Assembly (NCBI RefSeq): GCF_041146795.1 | Contig: NC_135174.1 | Span: forward strand, 21,538,878-21,602,877 | Reading direction: 5' to 3' | Length of the DNA stretch: 64,000 nucleotides | From: Maylandia zebra | Taxonomy: Eukaryota; Chordata; Actinopteri; Cichliformes; Cichlidae | Part shown: positions 1-13,400 of the stretch, piece after piece | Position numbering within the stretch: position 1 is the first letter of the stretch | How the letters are laid out: each line of letters begins with the position of its first letter | The notes under the pieces: generated by a model | The model's input: only the letters and a program-made list of their open reading frames with translations | Database searches by the model: none | What the model was told of the DNA's origin: nothing | Made by a program: the position numbers and the translations under genes

Positions 1-2055
1 AGTTCAATCTTGGACTCATTTGAACTTTTTCCAGTTCAGTGTTTGCACTCCCAGGATTTCTGCAGTCCTCAATAAGGGCTTTTTAGCAGCTTTTTTTCCT
101 TTAAGTCTTGCTCGTTCGATCGTCTCCTTGTTTTCATTCTGGATAACTTCTCAGACAGATCTAGAAGCATGTTATCTCTGCATGACAATCCCCAGCGGCC
201 TTCTTTCTGTTTCTAGTACCTAAAATCTTGAGATTCCTCACATCTGTTACGATCAGCTTTTATTTTTTGCCTCTTCTTCGGCACATTTTGTAATTACCCG
301 TGTCGGTGGATGACTACAAGGCATACTTGATCACACTGTGAGAACATTTTGTGTCTTAGGGATTCTTTCCTTTTTAGCGAGTTCCTTTCTGAACAGGAGG
401 GAGGGATTTTTAAATTGAATTCACATTTTTATACACAAATTAAAGCCAGCGCACTTGACTTCCACAAAAAGCCAGAAATTAATCAAGCATAACATTCAAC
501 CACTATAACAATTTTTTCTGTCCAGGATTGCAAGTAAATAACTGTAATTTCGCATCTTAATCACTAAAATAATAACATGCTTCACTATTTTATTTCTACT
601 TTTTTGCCAAACAGTGAATTTTAAAACTCATGAAAAACAACAATAACTATATCTGACATTCTGCATTCTGATTAAAGAGCTTGTGCATTCTGGTAACTTA
701 AACCTCAAAGAAACATAATTTTTTTTTAAAATTTACTACTAAATTAATGCTCCTGTGAACATGATGATGATGTATTTACACAATATTAGACCACTACACA
801 ACCCTACATTGAGTGCTGGTCTAATAAATTTGTCAAGCCCTGTATATATATACTGTTACAATACTGGGTGCTCATATCAAACATGGGAGAGGTATAAAGA
901 AAAACAAAAAGAGCTCATGTACAAGTGCATGGGAGCTAAAACATCAAACTTTCAATGGTTATAAATGCTGTTTCAGAATATTTTTTTTTAAGTCCTTGGC
1001 TCTTGATGAGGTCAGCGAGAACTGTTAAAACCTGTTTGTGAGTTGTGAGGAGCTGCCTGCCAGAAGAAATTTGGCTTAAAGTGAAGGTGGCGTTAAAAGG
1101 AAAAGAGCAGAGCATGAACTGAGGACCTTCACTAAAGCACATTTAATGCTGTAAATTATGCAAAGCTGCTGGGTCCAAAAATTAAAAATTTGAAGCTGGA
1201 AATGAGCCAATTAAGTCTACTTTAATCACTAGTTGCAATCAGACATTAGCTTACACTTGGTATCCCGTTATCTTCGGCGATGGTCTGGATATCAGATATA
1301 TTCACTTCAATCTGATTCTGCTTTTCTCTTCGGCAGTGACAAACCACAAAAACTGAACAGATTGAGGTCAGGTGGCCTTGATCACTCTGGGCTGAAATAG
1401 CCACGTTTTCTTTAAAAGCAGAGGAAAAAAAATCTGGAGGAGGCTACAAGCTGTGGGAGTGCAGCCTCACAAGCATAATGTGAACCCTAACTCTTGCTAC
1501 ACAATCAGAGGGAAAAGGCACATCAAGTCATAACAGCTTACTGCACTATAGCGGATGATAATGGCTTGCGGTTTTTAAACACTTTCACTGCACTTACATT
1601 CTTGGAAGAGAAAGACTTCCTCTGATGTCTCAAGATCAGGGATTACATCATTGAGACTGGAAAGGAATATAATTCTGATGGAAATTTTTATTTGGTATAA
1701 AATATATAAAAACAGACAGGCTAATAATGCCAAATGATATTGGTTTTCGGAAACAAGAAGCAAAAGTCTGCTGGAATCCAAAAGGATGGAGGATTTTTTC
1801 CCAGATTTTTGGCTTGATTTTATTTCTTGATTTTATTCACAATGACAAAGACTGCTAGAGAAATAAGTTTCGATAAACTTTAAATTGCTTTTGCCTGCCA
1901 GTGGGAAAAGCCATCACATAGATATGGCTGCAGACAAACACTCCTAAAAACTACTGAACTGCAACTTCAATTATAAAAAAATATAATGGAAAAACTGTAT
2001 TCATCTCAAGAGCAAAATAGGATCTGTATATAAAATCTTATATGCACAGTAACTG

Positions 2056-2340
2056 AGCACCTTATTAGGAACACACCGTGCCTTCCATTGCAATTCGAGC
2101 TGCTTCACTTCTTGGTGGCATGGATTAAGAGGAGATATTGCTTCACTCTACCGCATCATTTCTCTGAGATGTCTAATGCTTTGGTTACCACGGGGTGCCT
2201 GTGCCCACTGCAGCCTCACATTTGTCTTTGCGGCTGACAGGAGGGGAGCCCAGCACGGCCTTCTGCCGCTGAACACAATTTTCATTTTGAGATACTTTTC
2301 TGCTCACCAAAGTTAGCGTCTACTTTCTGTCAGCTCCAAT
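2056..2340 (-). mobile_element. Decayed Tc1-like transposon fragment
   Basis: The stretch starts with a terminus of the type 'agcaccttattaggaaca'. It continues with 'ttcttggtggcatggatt' and then, after an internal deletion, with 'gcctgtgcccactgcagcc' and 'gctgacaggagggg'. In that order these are pieces of a Tc1-type element that is common in fish and is read on the minus strand. No frame is open across it. Assignment is from remembered family sequence. Confidence 0.6.
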
Positions 2341-2876
2341 TGGTCATCAAGGGACAGCATTTAACAAAAAAAAAGAAGAAAAAAAAAAAAAGAAGTAAAA
2401 CCCATGCCAGCAAATCCTGGGAGATTGGTAGTTTCAGAGAAACTCAAACCATCTGGCACTACCAGCACCGTCAGTGACAACTCATTTCCTCTCGTTCTGG
2501 TGTTTGGGATAATTAACCAGCTTGTGTGTGCACACCTGTACAGAAATCCAATACATTTACTGAAGCACTGTAGTAGACACAGTTTGATTGTTTAAAAGGA
2601 AACAAATATGCTGCTTTGGTAGAATAGCTTTTCGTGAGTTACAATACAAAATAATCCTCATTTTTCTTATACTTGATGCAGCCCTTCAGTTCATCCTGTC
2701 TGAAACAAACCCTCTCTCTCTGTTTAAGGCAGCTTTCTTCTGATTGGCCGTCCTTTGTAAACACAAGGTTTGAATAACAGATGGGTGGGGCTTCTATGGT
2801 GGCATCCAGAGATGATCATGCTAGTTCTGCTTCCTCCCCCCACATTTTTTTTAAAATCACCAATATTTTTAAAATA

Positions 2877-2925
2877 CAGTACCGTGCAAAAGTCCTGAGC
2901 CACCCATTGTTTTATTCAAGTTTTT
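2877..2925. repeat. Possible Tc1-type terminal repeat remnant
   Basis: A TA dinucleotide followed by 'cagtaccgtgcaaaagtcc' resembles the terminal repeat of fish Tc1-like elements ('CAGTxCTxTGCAAAAGT'). No partner terminus was found nearby, so this is only a fragment. Confidence 0.35.
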
Positions 2926-4121
2926 GCTAGTAAAATGGGAAATAGTTGCCGTTTTAACCCTTTCCTGGCCTCCTCTATTCATACTGATAATTTGAACCAA
3001 AAATGTCAAATGGATTTATCACTCCATAAGAGCTGCTACCACTGAGTTTCAGTTCAGTTCTTGTGTAATTTGGCATGTTTCAGCCTTTTCTCCCCATTTC
3101 TCATCCTTAACACCATTTCAGACAAGGATTCAGTGAACAGTAGATGGACCAGGTACATTTCTCAGGTCCTGTGTCACATCTTTGCAGGATTTTTTTTTCC
3201 TTCTATTTTCAAGGGTCTTGACCTCCACTTGTTCAGCTTCTTCTGTTTTTTTTTTTTTTTTAAATGACACATTGCACACGAGGCTGAGATATAATCGGAT
3301 ATTTCTTTTCAGCTCACAGCCCTTTTAACTCATTGATGCAAGCACACCATTTTATGCTGGATTCAACTAAAGACATGGGAATAAATGTGTTTTTGCAACA
3401 GGCTACTAATAAAGTATCTAAGGACAATTTAAAATTGGGTATTTGCCAAGTTATAACAAAACAATGTTTCATTCCTTGAGTTAGGGGGCCTTTCTTTTTA
3501 AGATTCTTAGGTCATTGTTTAGGCTGATAATGTGAGATATACTAAGGAAATAACTTCAGTACCCAAGCAGCAAATCGTTTTTTTTTGTCAGATCAACATA
3601 TGATAACCAGAGTAAAGAAAGAAACTGCGATAAAACAGAGGTGGTGCATAAGATGGCATGTCACATTACTGTCAAAAATCAGACCTTTTCCTCTCTTTGA
3701 TTCTGAAAACTTGAATAAAAGTATCTGTAAAAGAAAACCAGACATACGCTACACATCAAGACAAGAGAGAAAAGGCAGACACTGAGATGATTGTCAGATG
3801 AGCTGGCGAGGAGCATCTGACATCACACCAGGGCCCACACATACAAATTCTGTATGAGACAGAACTTAAGCCAAGTGAGCAGCAGCTATGCTCCACACAG
3901 GGTGTCTCCATCGTGCTCACTCGCTCTCGCACATACATCGCCGCACTACGGCAAGCCATTTGAAAGCTGTGAGAAAGAGCTTTGCTTTTTCTCTGAAAGA
4001 GAAGACGGACCCGTTAGCCTATAGATGGCTTTACGTTCCAGTGAGACACCAGCTGATACAGGATTAATGGAAAAAAAAAGACTTCAAGTATGGCATCTTT
4101 TAACTTCTTTCTTCCTGAAAT

Positions 4122-4127
4122 TTTATT
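4122..4127 (-). terminator. cox7a2l: Probable cox7a2l poly(A) signal
   Basis: TTTATT on the plus strand reads AATAAA on the minus strand, about 175 nt past the cox7a2l stop codon. It is the closest canonical signal I saw downstream of the gene. Confidence 0.55.
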
Positions 4128-4302
4128 AAATCAGACATCTTTTTTTTTTCTTTCAAAGAAGAAAGACATTAAAATAGTTTTCAGTGGCTTGATGAAGATC
4201 ATCTAAGAAGAGTCCCAAGAGTTGGTATAGCGAGGGCCGATAAATGAATGCTGTGAATGGTAGTTAACGGGAGCAGCGAAAGGAAGATGGCAGTTGTGTT
4301 GG

Positions 4303-4443
4303 TCACTTTCTGTTGGGCTGGGCTGCGATGTAGAGCGCCACCAGACAGTAGGCAACGCCTCCTATAGTGAGAGCCATAGTGGTGCGGTACAGTAGCCTGT
4401 CGGGATAACCGCGCTTCAAATGAACGGGGATACCGTCTGACGT
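4303..4443 (-). CDS. cox7a2l: cox7a2l coding exon 3
   Basis: The exon has 46 codons plus TGA, with an acceptor after 'tatttcag'. It encodes the complex IV-like VIIa domain and its single membrane helix, ending in QPNRK. Confidence 0.95.
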   Translation of the reverse strand, partial: TSDGIPVHLKRGYPDRLLYRTTMALTIGGVAYCLVALYIAAQPNRK

Positions 4444-7400
4444 CTGAAATAAGAGGAAACAGGGAGGGGCAAGAAAAAAAGAAAATCTGAATTAATTTAT
4501 GATGTTAATCGCAGCAAATACAGAGCGTCGTCATCATCTTTACAGTCACATGACTCAATTACATCAGAGTAAAAGTAGTACATAACCTATATGACTCAGG
4601 TAGTTCAGAGAAACTCTCCACTGCAAGGTACAGGTCACCTGGTTACAGGCAGCCTGTCTCCAAATAGTTGCAGTCTGACTGCAATTACTCACAGACAGAT
4701 TGGCAAAGGTTTGCAAAAAACACTGCTAATTTATAAAGACTGCCAACGAGTCAGAATCAGCCTGCTCTGATGAACGCAGCTTGTCTAATGCATCTATTAG
4801 CGATAGAGGACTTGACTCTTGACACCATTTGTGAAGGAATTTCTGTTTCAAGTCTATAAGATTCGGTCTGGACTCCGAATATAAATACTTAATGTGAATG
4901 TCTGTGCATGCAAACAGCAGAAGATTGGAAATTGATTGCAGTTCATCACTGCAGTATCGCAAACAGATTGCATGTAACTGCAAACACATGACCTCAATCA
5001 CGGTTCAGCCCGGACAATGCAGTGCATCGGGTTTGGGTGCTTTAGGTTGGGAACAGAAATGGATGGTGAACTGCAAATGGACTGGTATTTAAATAGCACT
5101 TTCTATGCTTGTTGAGCACTCAAAGTGCTTTACACTATAAGCCCCTTTAAACCAATCATCCATACAGCACTTTATTCTATGCATTACTGTAACACAGTTG
5201 CAATCTGGGATTTGAGGACACTTTGGACAGAGGAGATGTATATCAAATATCAATCGACCTGCTCTTCCTCCTGAGCTACAGCCACCATCGCAGCCTGACA
5301 TTTGATTTTATCATGCGTGCCACTGATGAAAAATGGAGCTGCATCTGAAAGACAAGCCTGTTAGACTTGGATTTATTGCCTCTGAATTTGATCAAAATGC
5401 GCACAGCTATTTTAGCCATGTACAAATATAAAGAAGGCCTGATGCTGATGGTGTAGTTAGGTGGAGCTTATAAACTAAGTAACAAGACCGCCACTGTGAT
5501 CCGTTGCTTCCTTTGCCATTAGCCATTTACATCCTTTTCCTGAAGACAATGAGAGTTTACATCCCAATTACATTTTTCATGTTTGATTGTTGTGAAACGT
5601 GTTCTTTTGAGACTCTAATATGACACAAACTAATATATATTATATATACACACTGTGTAGTCTGATACTAGCTTAAAATATCAAGTTAACTGAATGTATT
5701 TTTGTATAAACTTTGAAAATTCACCACTGAAGACTTTTGACTGCAAAAATAATGTATTTAAAGCTGTAATTAAAATGGTTGTTTTAGTTCCAATCAATAT
5801 TTAATCAGCTTCCTTTGAAAGGTGATTTATTTTTTTATTCTTCTCTTTTGTACTAGTGTCGCTCTTAAACAATTTCGTTAATTAAACTAAAAGAGAAAAC
5901 ACGTTCAGCAGCCAATACTGTGATTTCCACTTATCTGAGTGATTGCTCTGTTCAGAGTTCGCCTCTCTTATTCCTATTAATGCAACTTGTGTGGTTGCTA
6001 CTGGTGGTGGTGGGGTTGGAAGTGGCAAAGGGCCATTAAGAATTGTGAAATAAATATCACTTATTAACTTCTACTAATCAGCCTTCACTGCTTCGACTGA
6101 TGAAGCTAGCAGGTCGTGAACCCTCGCTGCTTCTTGGTCAAACTGGCGCCTTATTCAGTCTGAGCTCTGCGTTACCTGGAAAAATTTCTGGAGGTCGGGA
6201 ACCTTGTTTGCTCCCATGTACTCCACTGTGGCCCCTGCTTCTGACACCACCTTTGTGGGTGTAGCAAAGATCATGGTTGGAGACTCAGCTGGCAAACCGG
6301 ATCTCAGTCCCTGAAAAGATGAAGAGAAACAACATGCTGGTCACAATAATGCACGAAATAAAAATCTAATGAAAGTGTCAGAGTGAATGTAACATCCTCT
6401 CTCCTGCCTATCTATCTATCAACTAAGATTTTAAACAGAAACTTCATTTTTAACATTTACCCCTTACATAACCATCTCTACTTCCCCGCCACCCAATCCA
6501 ATCCTGAGGGTACAAGACCTTGACAGACTTAAAAAAAACAAAAAACAAAAACCAAGAACAGAATGTAAAATAAAAATAAAAATAGACAAATAAATCAATT
6601 AAAAGGAAATCACCAGGGAGAGAAAGGGATGAGAGGCAATCAGCCAACCTCAGCATCATCAGGCACCAGAGGCAATTTTATTTTTTATGTGAGAGAACAA
6701 TCTTGTTTCCTCCAGTTTGATGCAGTCCAGCACTCTTCGATCAAATCTCTGAACCTACAGTCTCAAGACATTAGCGTCTTTGCATCCTGCAAAAGCTTAT
6801 TTATTGTTATTTATTTTACAGGTTTGGCCCAGCTAGCATGAATGTTAAATGGCATTTGAACACAGCTTAATGTAGAAGAAACTAACTTAGTATAAATCAG
6901 AAGGTTTTCTGAACTGTTCAAATATTAGGGGACTGGCTAGCTACAAGACTAATGACACACTGGGATGTCTTTTAATATTAACAACAATAAACCAGGACAC
7001 CTCTTCATATCGATCTTCTGTATATTAAGTAAAAATAGTCCACAGTCTTTTGTAGACACTTGACTGAGCAGAGTGCTCCTACATAAATACAGCAGATTAA
7101 ATGAGTGCATGATCGATTTCATTCTGCAAATTGTATCTCCTCATGTGAGACGCTTTAAGTGCCCCTTTAGATTAATACAGATCATTTCCAGCAGCGGTTC
7201 AGCTTTATAAACAAAAGGCATTTAAGCTTATTTCTGTATAAAACAGTTCATTGTTATATCTTCAAATAACAACAGCCTTATCATTTATGGATATTTTGAA
7301 CCTAGAGATTCTAAACTGTCTCATAAAAGAGAGTAGCTTCAAAACCATCCTCGATCTAAACCCCGAGATGCATAAAAACTTCTGATTAGCCAAGATTTTA

Positions 7401-10400
7401 AAAACGCTGAACCTGGAAGCTCAGATGAAACACACCTTTTACCTCATTTTTTATAAACAAAGTGTAACTATTCAATTATCTTTCTTATTTAAAGCACAAT
7501 CAATATGCAAAAAAGAATATGAATAACCTGAGATGTCACTCAATTATCCTTTCATGTTTGCTATAATTTACAGATCACAGTGGAAAGAAAACAAAACCTA
7601 GAAATACTGTGCATGTCATCAATTTCCAGCTATTCTGGGGGTCAAAGGGGACACTTTGGACTTTGGTGGTCCAGCTCTGACCCCCAGCCCACATGTTTAT
7701 CTGCCCTGAACTAAAATAATCTGTTTGACTCTTTTCTCCTTATCTTTAAATCAGCTGCCCTCTGAAAACAATCAGAGCCGTTTACCTCATGACCATATTA
7801 TATTATCAACTGTCAATAACATCGCATCGACCTAGAGCAGGAAAAAGAAGATACCCAGCTATAAACAGCATGTTTAGACCAGTGTAAAGGTCGAGTGTTT
7901 TCAAAACTAATCTCAAAATTCTTAGACTCAAACCTCAAGCTGTCCTATTTTTCCCCGACAGTACACACTGTAAATAAATAAACCACAGGAACATTGCTGT
8001 GCACATATACATTTTAAAAAAATACACCTCAGTATCCTCTCATTTGGAAGAAGCTTCTCTTGGTTGTTCAAAGTTAGTGGGACACCCATTAGCTTGTTAA
8101 GAGTGTGTGGAGGCAGATGGTGTAGGAGTGGGTAAATTAAATCTGACATATAAAAATGCAGAGGCAGTGAAAGATGATTATTTTTACTTTAACTTTTAAA
8201 CAGAGGTCCTTACTAAATGTGTTCACAGCAGGAAGTCATGTTTATGGATTATACCAGAAATACATATACTTCATATACCGGTTATATCACAATGCCTTAG
8301 TACAACGGTCATCAGTTTTGTTTTAGTAATAGTACATATCACTAAGCATTTGTGCAAGCCACATGAATTTCAAATTTTAAATGTTAACATTTGCTAACCA
8401 ACATAAGAGGCTGGGAAATTAAGACTCCGTAAACATAAAAAGCAGGGAAACGCAGTAGGGCCAAATGTTCTTGAACACTTGTTGCTGTGTTTAAACATGA
8501 TTTAGTTTATTTATGATTTGTGTGGAGGGAAACTTTTACTGCTGTCAACACATCTCTAACAGAGGGATCTGTACTCCACAATTCACGTTTTTATGCTGTC
8601 GATCAATCTTTACACTGCTATGCTGAAAGACTTTAAATGTTATATGACATTTTCGGGCTTGTTTATTACAACATTAAGTAGTCTAAACCTTTTTCTGTTT
8701 GAGTTGTTCTAGTTTAGAGTTTTCTCATTAGTAAAGGCTAAGATTTGACTAGAAAAAGGACATTTTTGGCATCTTTTTGTTTTTTTAAACACCGTTTTTC
8801 TTATTTTTTCCCTAATAGATCTCGAGTTTACCTTTGCTTCCTGTGTCTTGTGCTGCTGTAACAAGTGACTTCTCCAGTGTACAATTAAAGTATGTGAATG
8901 GGTTAAATGCAGAGAGCAATTTCCCCACGGGGCTCAATAAAGTACAATAATGTACACACTTTCTTCTTCTAAAACGCCTGGATTTAGTAAGAAACAACCA
9001 ATAAGCTCCTTAGAAATCTTTAAGTAATCTCCAACTATTTTGTATTCACCAATCTTCTGACACTACAGGTATCTGGATAAAGAAGAAGAAGAAAAAAATG
9101 ACGATGGTGCTAGAAACACCATTAATGAGACAAACAGAATGAACACCTTCAATTAAATGTGTGGATTCGCTTCATCGGGTTGAACAACACACTGACAAAG
9201 GTTTGATAAGGGATTAGGAAGGTTTTCTATCTGATAAAACGATAATCTTACCCTATGCTCACTACGGTTTGCAGTCGTTTGAGAGAAACAAAATGGACGA
9301 GACTGAAAGCGAAACTGACTCGTCGCCTTTTAAAATTTTAATCATCACTGCTGAACTAATTCGAAGCACATCCCGGAGTTATTGAAGTGTTCCCAGGTTA
9401 GCCAAGAAAAACAGATCTAGAGAATATGAGATGGATTTTTGTTTTTCTGCGAAGAACTGTTTGATTGTTTATTGTTTTAACCACCTCTTTCATTTGTAAT
9501 TGAAAACAGAAATCAATTTGGCTCAAATTAGCTAAATAAAAAACATTTTGATTTGATTTTAACAGTGAAAGAGGAAGTTAAGCTTTTGCTAGAAGTGAAG
9601 GCAATTTATTTTTGGTCCAGATTTGAAAAATAAGCCAGTGTGTACTGCTGTATGTGGCTTTTGATTTGATTTGTATCAGTGTGTGTACACACAGGGGAGG
9701 GGCACCACAGACCTGCTTATTTGCCACTAGGAGAACTACTAAAAAGAAAAGTTCTGTGTGACGGAGTGACCCGTCTCAAGGCAGAGTCCGCTGAGTATGG
9801 CACCGCCACCATTAGGTCGCCACCATTAGTTCGATTTGGCACCCGGGGCGGCGTATCTTTCTGACGACCGAGTAGAGGAATAAAAGGGGTGAGGAGCAAG
9901 TTGTGAGCCGCATCGGGGGTGGCTAGATTTTGGTTCCCACTTACTTGTTAAGGGCGTCGGTCGGGGAGACGTGCGGGGGGATCGCCAATCGTGCAGGGTG
10001 ACGCAAGCCGATGGTATGGGGGTGTGGGGTTTAAATAATGAGTTCACGTGTGTCTGGACCGTCATGAGAATGGCCTCATTACGTGGGCCGTTAATGTGTA
10101 TATGAAGTCGGGTAGACTTCCGGGAAATAGTTGAGAGCCTGTATCAATGTATATGTTTTGTGAGTGTATAATGAAAAAGAAATTCTGGGGGAGGGAGACG
10201 GGGATTAAAGTTAGAATAAAGAATTGGTGGTGACGCCAAGGGGGAGGGGTTACGGGATATAAGAGACGGCGAGCCGGATATGAAGGGGAGTGTGTTGTAA
10301 CATACAGGCTGTGTAGCGCGGATCTCAGTTTTATGTCTTTGCAACCATCTTTTTATGCACTGGGGAGGCCGTTTCAAATAAAGTATCCACACTAATACCT

Positions 10401-13400
10401 TACCGACTACGCCTGTGTTTGTCCGGGAGAGGTCTGGAAGGGGACCCCGTGACATATGGTGTCAGGAGTGGGATGGCTAGTCGGAAGAGGAAAACGCGCC
10501 TCCCAGCGAAGCGCACAGGGCTGCGGTCCCAGCAGCATGAGCTTCCGGGGGAGAAGACAGCAGAGGAGCTGGCGTGGGACACAGTGCCGGCGTCGTCTTC
10601 TTCAGCAGAGGCGGAGGAGATTTCCGGCAGGATTGGTCCGGAGTTGCCTACAACCTCGACCGCAGCACGTGATGGAGAACTGATTGCGATGATGAGGGAC
10701 TTCCTGGCGGGACAGCAAAGGAGAGAGACGGTGTTATTGGCAGAACTCAGGGGGCTGAGGACCGTTCCCTCTCCTAATGCGCTGTTGCCGGCGGATTCAG
10801 CTAGTCAGCAGAGCTCAGGGCAAGTGTTAGCGGGAGCTAGCACTACGGCCGCTACGGCTACACCGAGCACGGTAACAGCGAGTAGCCCCAGGATGGTGCT
10901 GCCTACCCCGGCCCGGCAGCGAGAATACCGGCCGTCGTTACTGGAGGAACCGGCTCGCCAGTCCCTGGCAACGACAAGCAGCCTCGACCAGACGGGCGGA
11001 GAGTGGAGGAGATCGGAGGGGCCAAAGATTCCACCGTACCAGATGGGGGAAGATATTGAGAACTATTTGTTGCGCTTTGAGCGGGTGGCCAGAACCTGGA
11101 GATGGCCGGAGAATGAATGGGCCTGTCGGCTAGTTCCGTTGCTAGCGGGGAAGGCGTTGGAGGCCTATACCGCAATGGATGAAGAAAGAGCCCACTGTTA
11201 TGAGGATTTAAAAGCTGCCTTGTTAGTTAAATTTGACATTTCCCCGGAGACGTATCGGCAGCGGTTTCGCTCTAATATTATTCCACCTGGGGAGAGCCCC
11301 ACCGAGACGTACTACCGGCTGAAAGGACTGTACCGGCGCTGGCTTCGACCAGAGCAGCATACGAAGGACGAGATGGGAGAAGCGATTATTTTGGAGCAGC
11401 TAATTCGAGTTCTTCCAGGGGAGGTGAGGACCTGGGTGAGGGAGCATGAGCCCGCGGACGGACTGGCCGCAGCCAAGTTGGTGACGCAGTATTTCAATGC
11501 GCGGAGAGGAGCGGCCCCGGTCCGCTCAGCTGGGACGCCACAGCGATCGTCCCCGCAATCCGCGGGTCTGCCGAAGCGGGAGAGTAACCCCGAGCCATCC
11601 GGGGCCCCCAAGGTATCCACTCTACGAGGAGCGGGTAAGGACTTTCTTTGTTATTACTGCCAGCAGCCAGGCCATAAAGCCTCGGTGTGCCCCATCCGGA
11701 AGGCCAAAGTCACTGGGGCCTGCTATGCACCTCGGCTGGAGGCGGAACCAACAAAGGTCCAGCCAGCTGAGGGGCAACGCTATAAAACTGTAAGGGTAAA
11801 TGGGCAGCAGGTTACTGCTTTGCTGGACACTGGTAGTTTTATGTCATTAATTAAGCAAAGCTTGGTACCAGTGAACTGTGTGGACTATAGTCGACAAGAA
11901 GAAGTGTTATGTGTGCATGGTGACAAACATCCCTACCCAAAGGTGGAAATAACAGTGACTATTAATGACCAGCCATATTTATTGTCTGTTGGGGTGGTAC
12001 AGAATTTGCCGGTAGAGGTTATTCTGGGGATGGATGTGCCTGTGCTTATGGATTTGTTGCAAGAAAAAGAAGAGCGGGACACAGAGACAAAAGGGAGGGA
12101 AACGGGGAATGTTCAAATGAAGGTGTTAGGCCCAGTGGTCACTAGGGCCCAGGCGAAGGCGGGATGCCAACCCCTGCCAGACTTGGACAGTAGTCTGTGC
12201 GAGGGTGGCACGAAAGGGCCGAGAAAATCTCGTCGCCAACGCCGCTTTGAGAAGCAGCTATGGTCCCAGGGACCGGGCAATAAGAACATGAAATGGGATG
12301 TACCTGAAAATATTTCTGTGTTGCAAAGGGAGGATGAGACGTTGGAAGTGTTGTTTGCTAATGTGCCTGAAGGGGGAACAGGGAAATGGGGAGGAAAAGA
12401 GAAGTTTGTGGTTGAGAAAAATGTGTTGTATGCAGTTGATGGGGACCACCAGCGGCTTGTGATCCCTGCTAGTTGTAGACCTCTCATTCTGCATTTAGCT
12501 CATACCCTCCCCTGGGCAGGCCATTTGGGTCGCCAAAAAACCTATTTACGGGTTAGTACGCGTTTCTTTTGGCCGTCAATGTATACGGATGTACAGAAGT
12601 ACTGTCGTGCATGCCCTGTGTGTCAGAAAACTTGCCCAGCGCGCAAATCGGATCGGGCTCTGCTACAACCCTTGCCGGTCATCTCTATCCCCTTCCGTAG
12701 GGTAGCTATGGACATTGTGGGTCCGTTAGTAAAAAGTGGTCGGGGTTATCAGTACATATTGGTGGTGTGTGATTACGCGACCCGTTTCCCAGAGGCGTTT
12801 CCGTTGCGAGCGATCACAGCCCCTAATGTTCTGCGCGCACTGATACAGTTGTTTTCTCGGGTGGGGATACCTGATGAGATTTTGACCGACCAAGGGACTA
12901 ACTTTACGTCGAAGTTAATGCAGCTCTTCCACACTCAGTTAGGCGTTTCGGCCATCAAGACGTCACCGTACCATCCACAGACAGATGGGTTGGTGGAGAG
13001 GTTTAATCAGACTCTCAAACGGATGTTACAGAAGTTTGTGTCAGACAAGGGAAAAGATTGGGACCAGTGGTTACCCTTTCTTTTGTTCGCGTATAGAGAG
13101 GTTCCACAGGCGTCCACGGGGTTCTCCCCCTTTGAGTTACTGTATGGGTGGGAGGTACAGGGGCCGCTTGATCTCGTTCGAAAGGGGTGGGAGTCTTCGA
13201 CCGTGGCTCCAAATGAGAAAGGGGTGGTGCAGTTTGTGCTGGAGATGAGAGAGCGGTTGGAGCGGTACCAGGCCGAGGCCGAAGCCAATCTGCGGGATGC
13301 TCAACGAAGCCAGAAGATCTGGTATGACCAACAGGCCCGGCAACGTGAGTTTCAGCCCGGACAAAAGGTGCTGTTACTTCTCCCTTCTTCCAACAGTAAA

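Larger units (their letters stand above)
1..4121. other. Intergenic region downstream of cox7a2l
   Basis: I looked on both strands for exons of the next gene expected from vertebrate synteny (eml4) and found none; the open frames are short and resemble no family I know. Contents I can name are a decayed Tc1-like piece (2056-2340), a possible Tc1-type terminus at 2877, and A/T-rich runs near 2367-2395 and 3245-3262. Part of it may be 3' UTR of a neighbouring gene, which I cannot show. Confidence 0.5.
9757..10454 (+). repeat. 5' LTR, 698 bp
   Basis: It begins TGTGACGGAG and ends CCCCGTGACA. The promoter has TATAAG at 10258-10263 and the poly(A) signal is AATAAA at 10377-10382, so U3, R and U5 can be ordered. 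It appears identical to 15047-15744 at a constant offset of 5290. Confidence 0.95.

Noticed and set aside
1..4100. Exons of eml4, expected next by synteny
   Set aside because: No WD-repeat or HELP-like coding text found on either strand.
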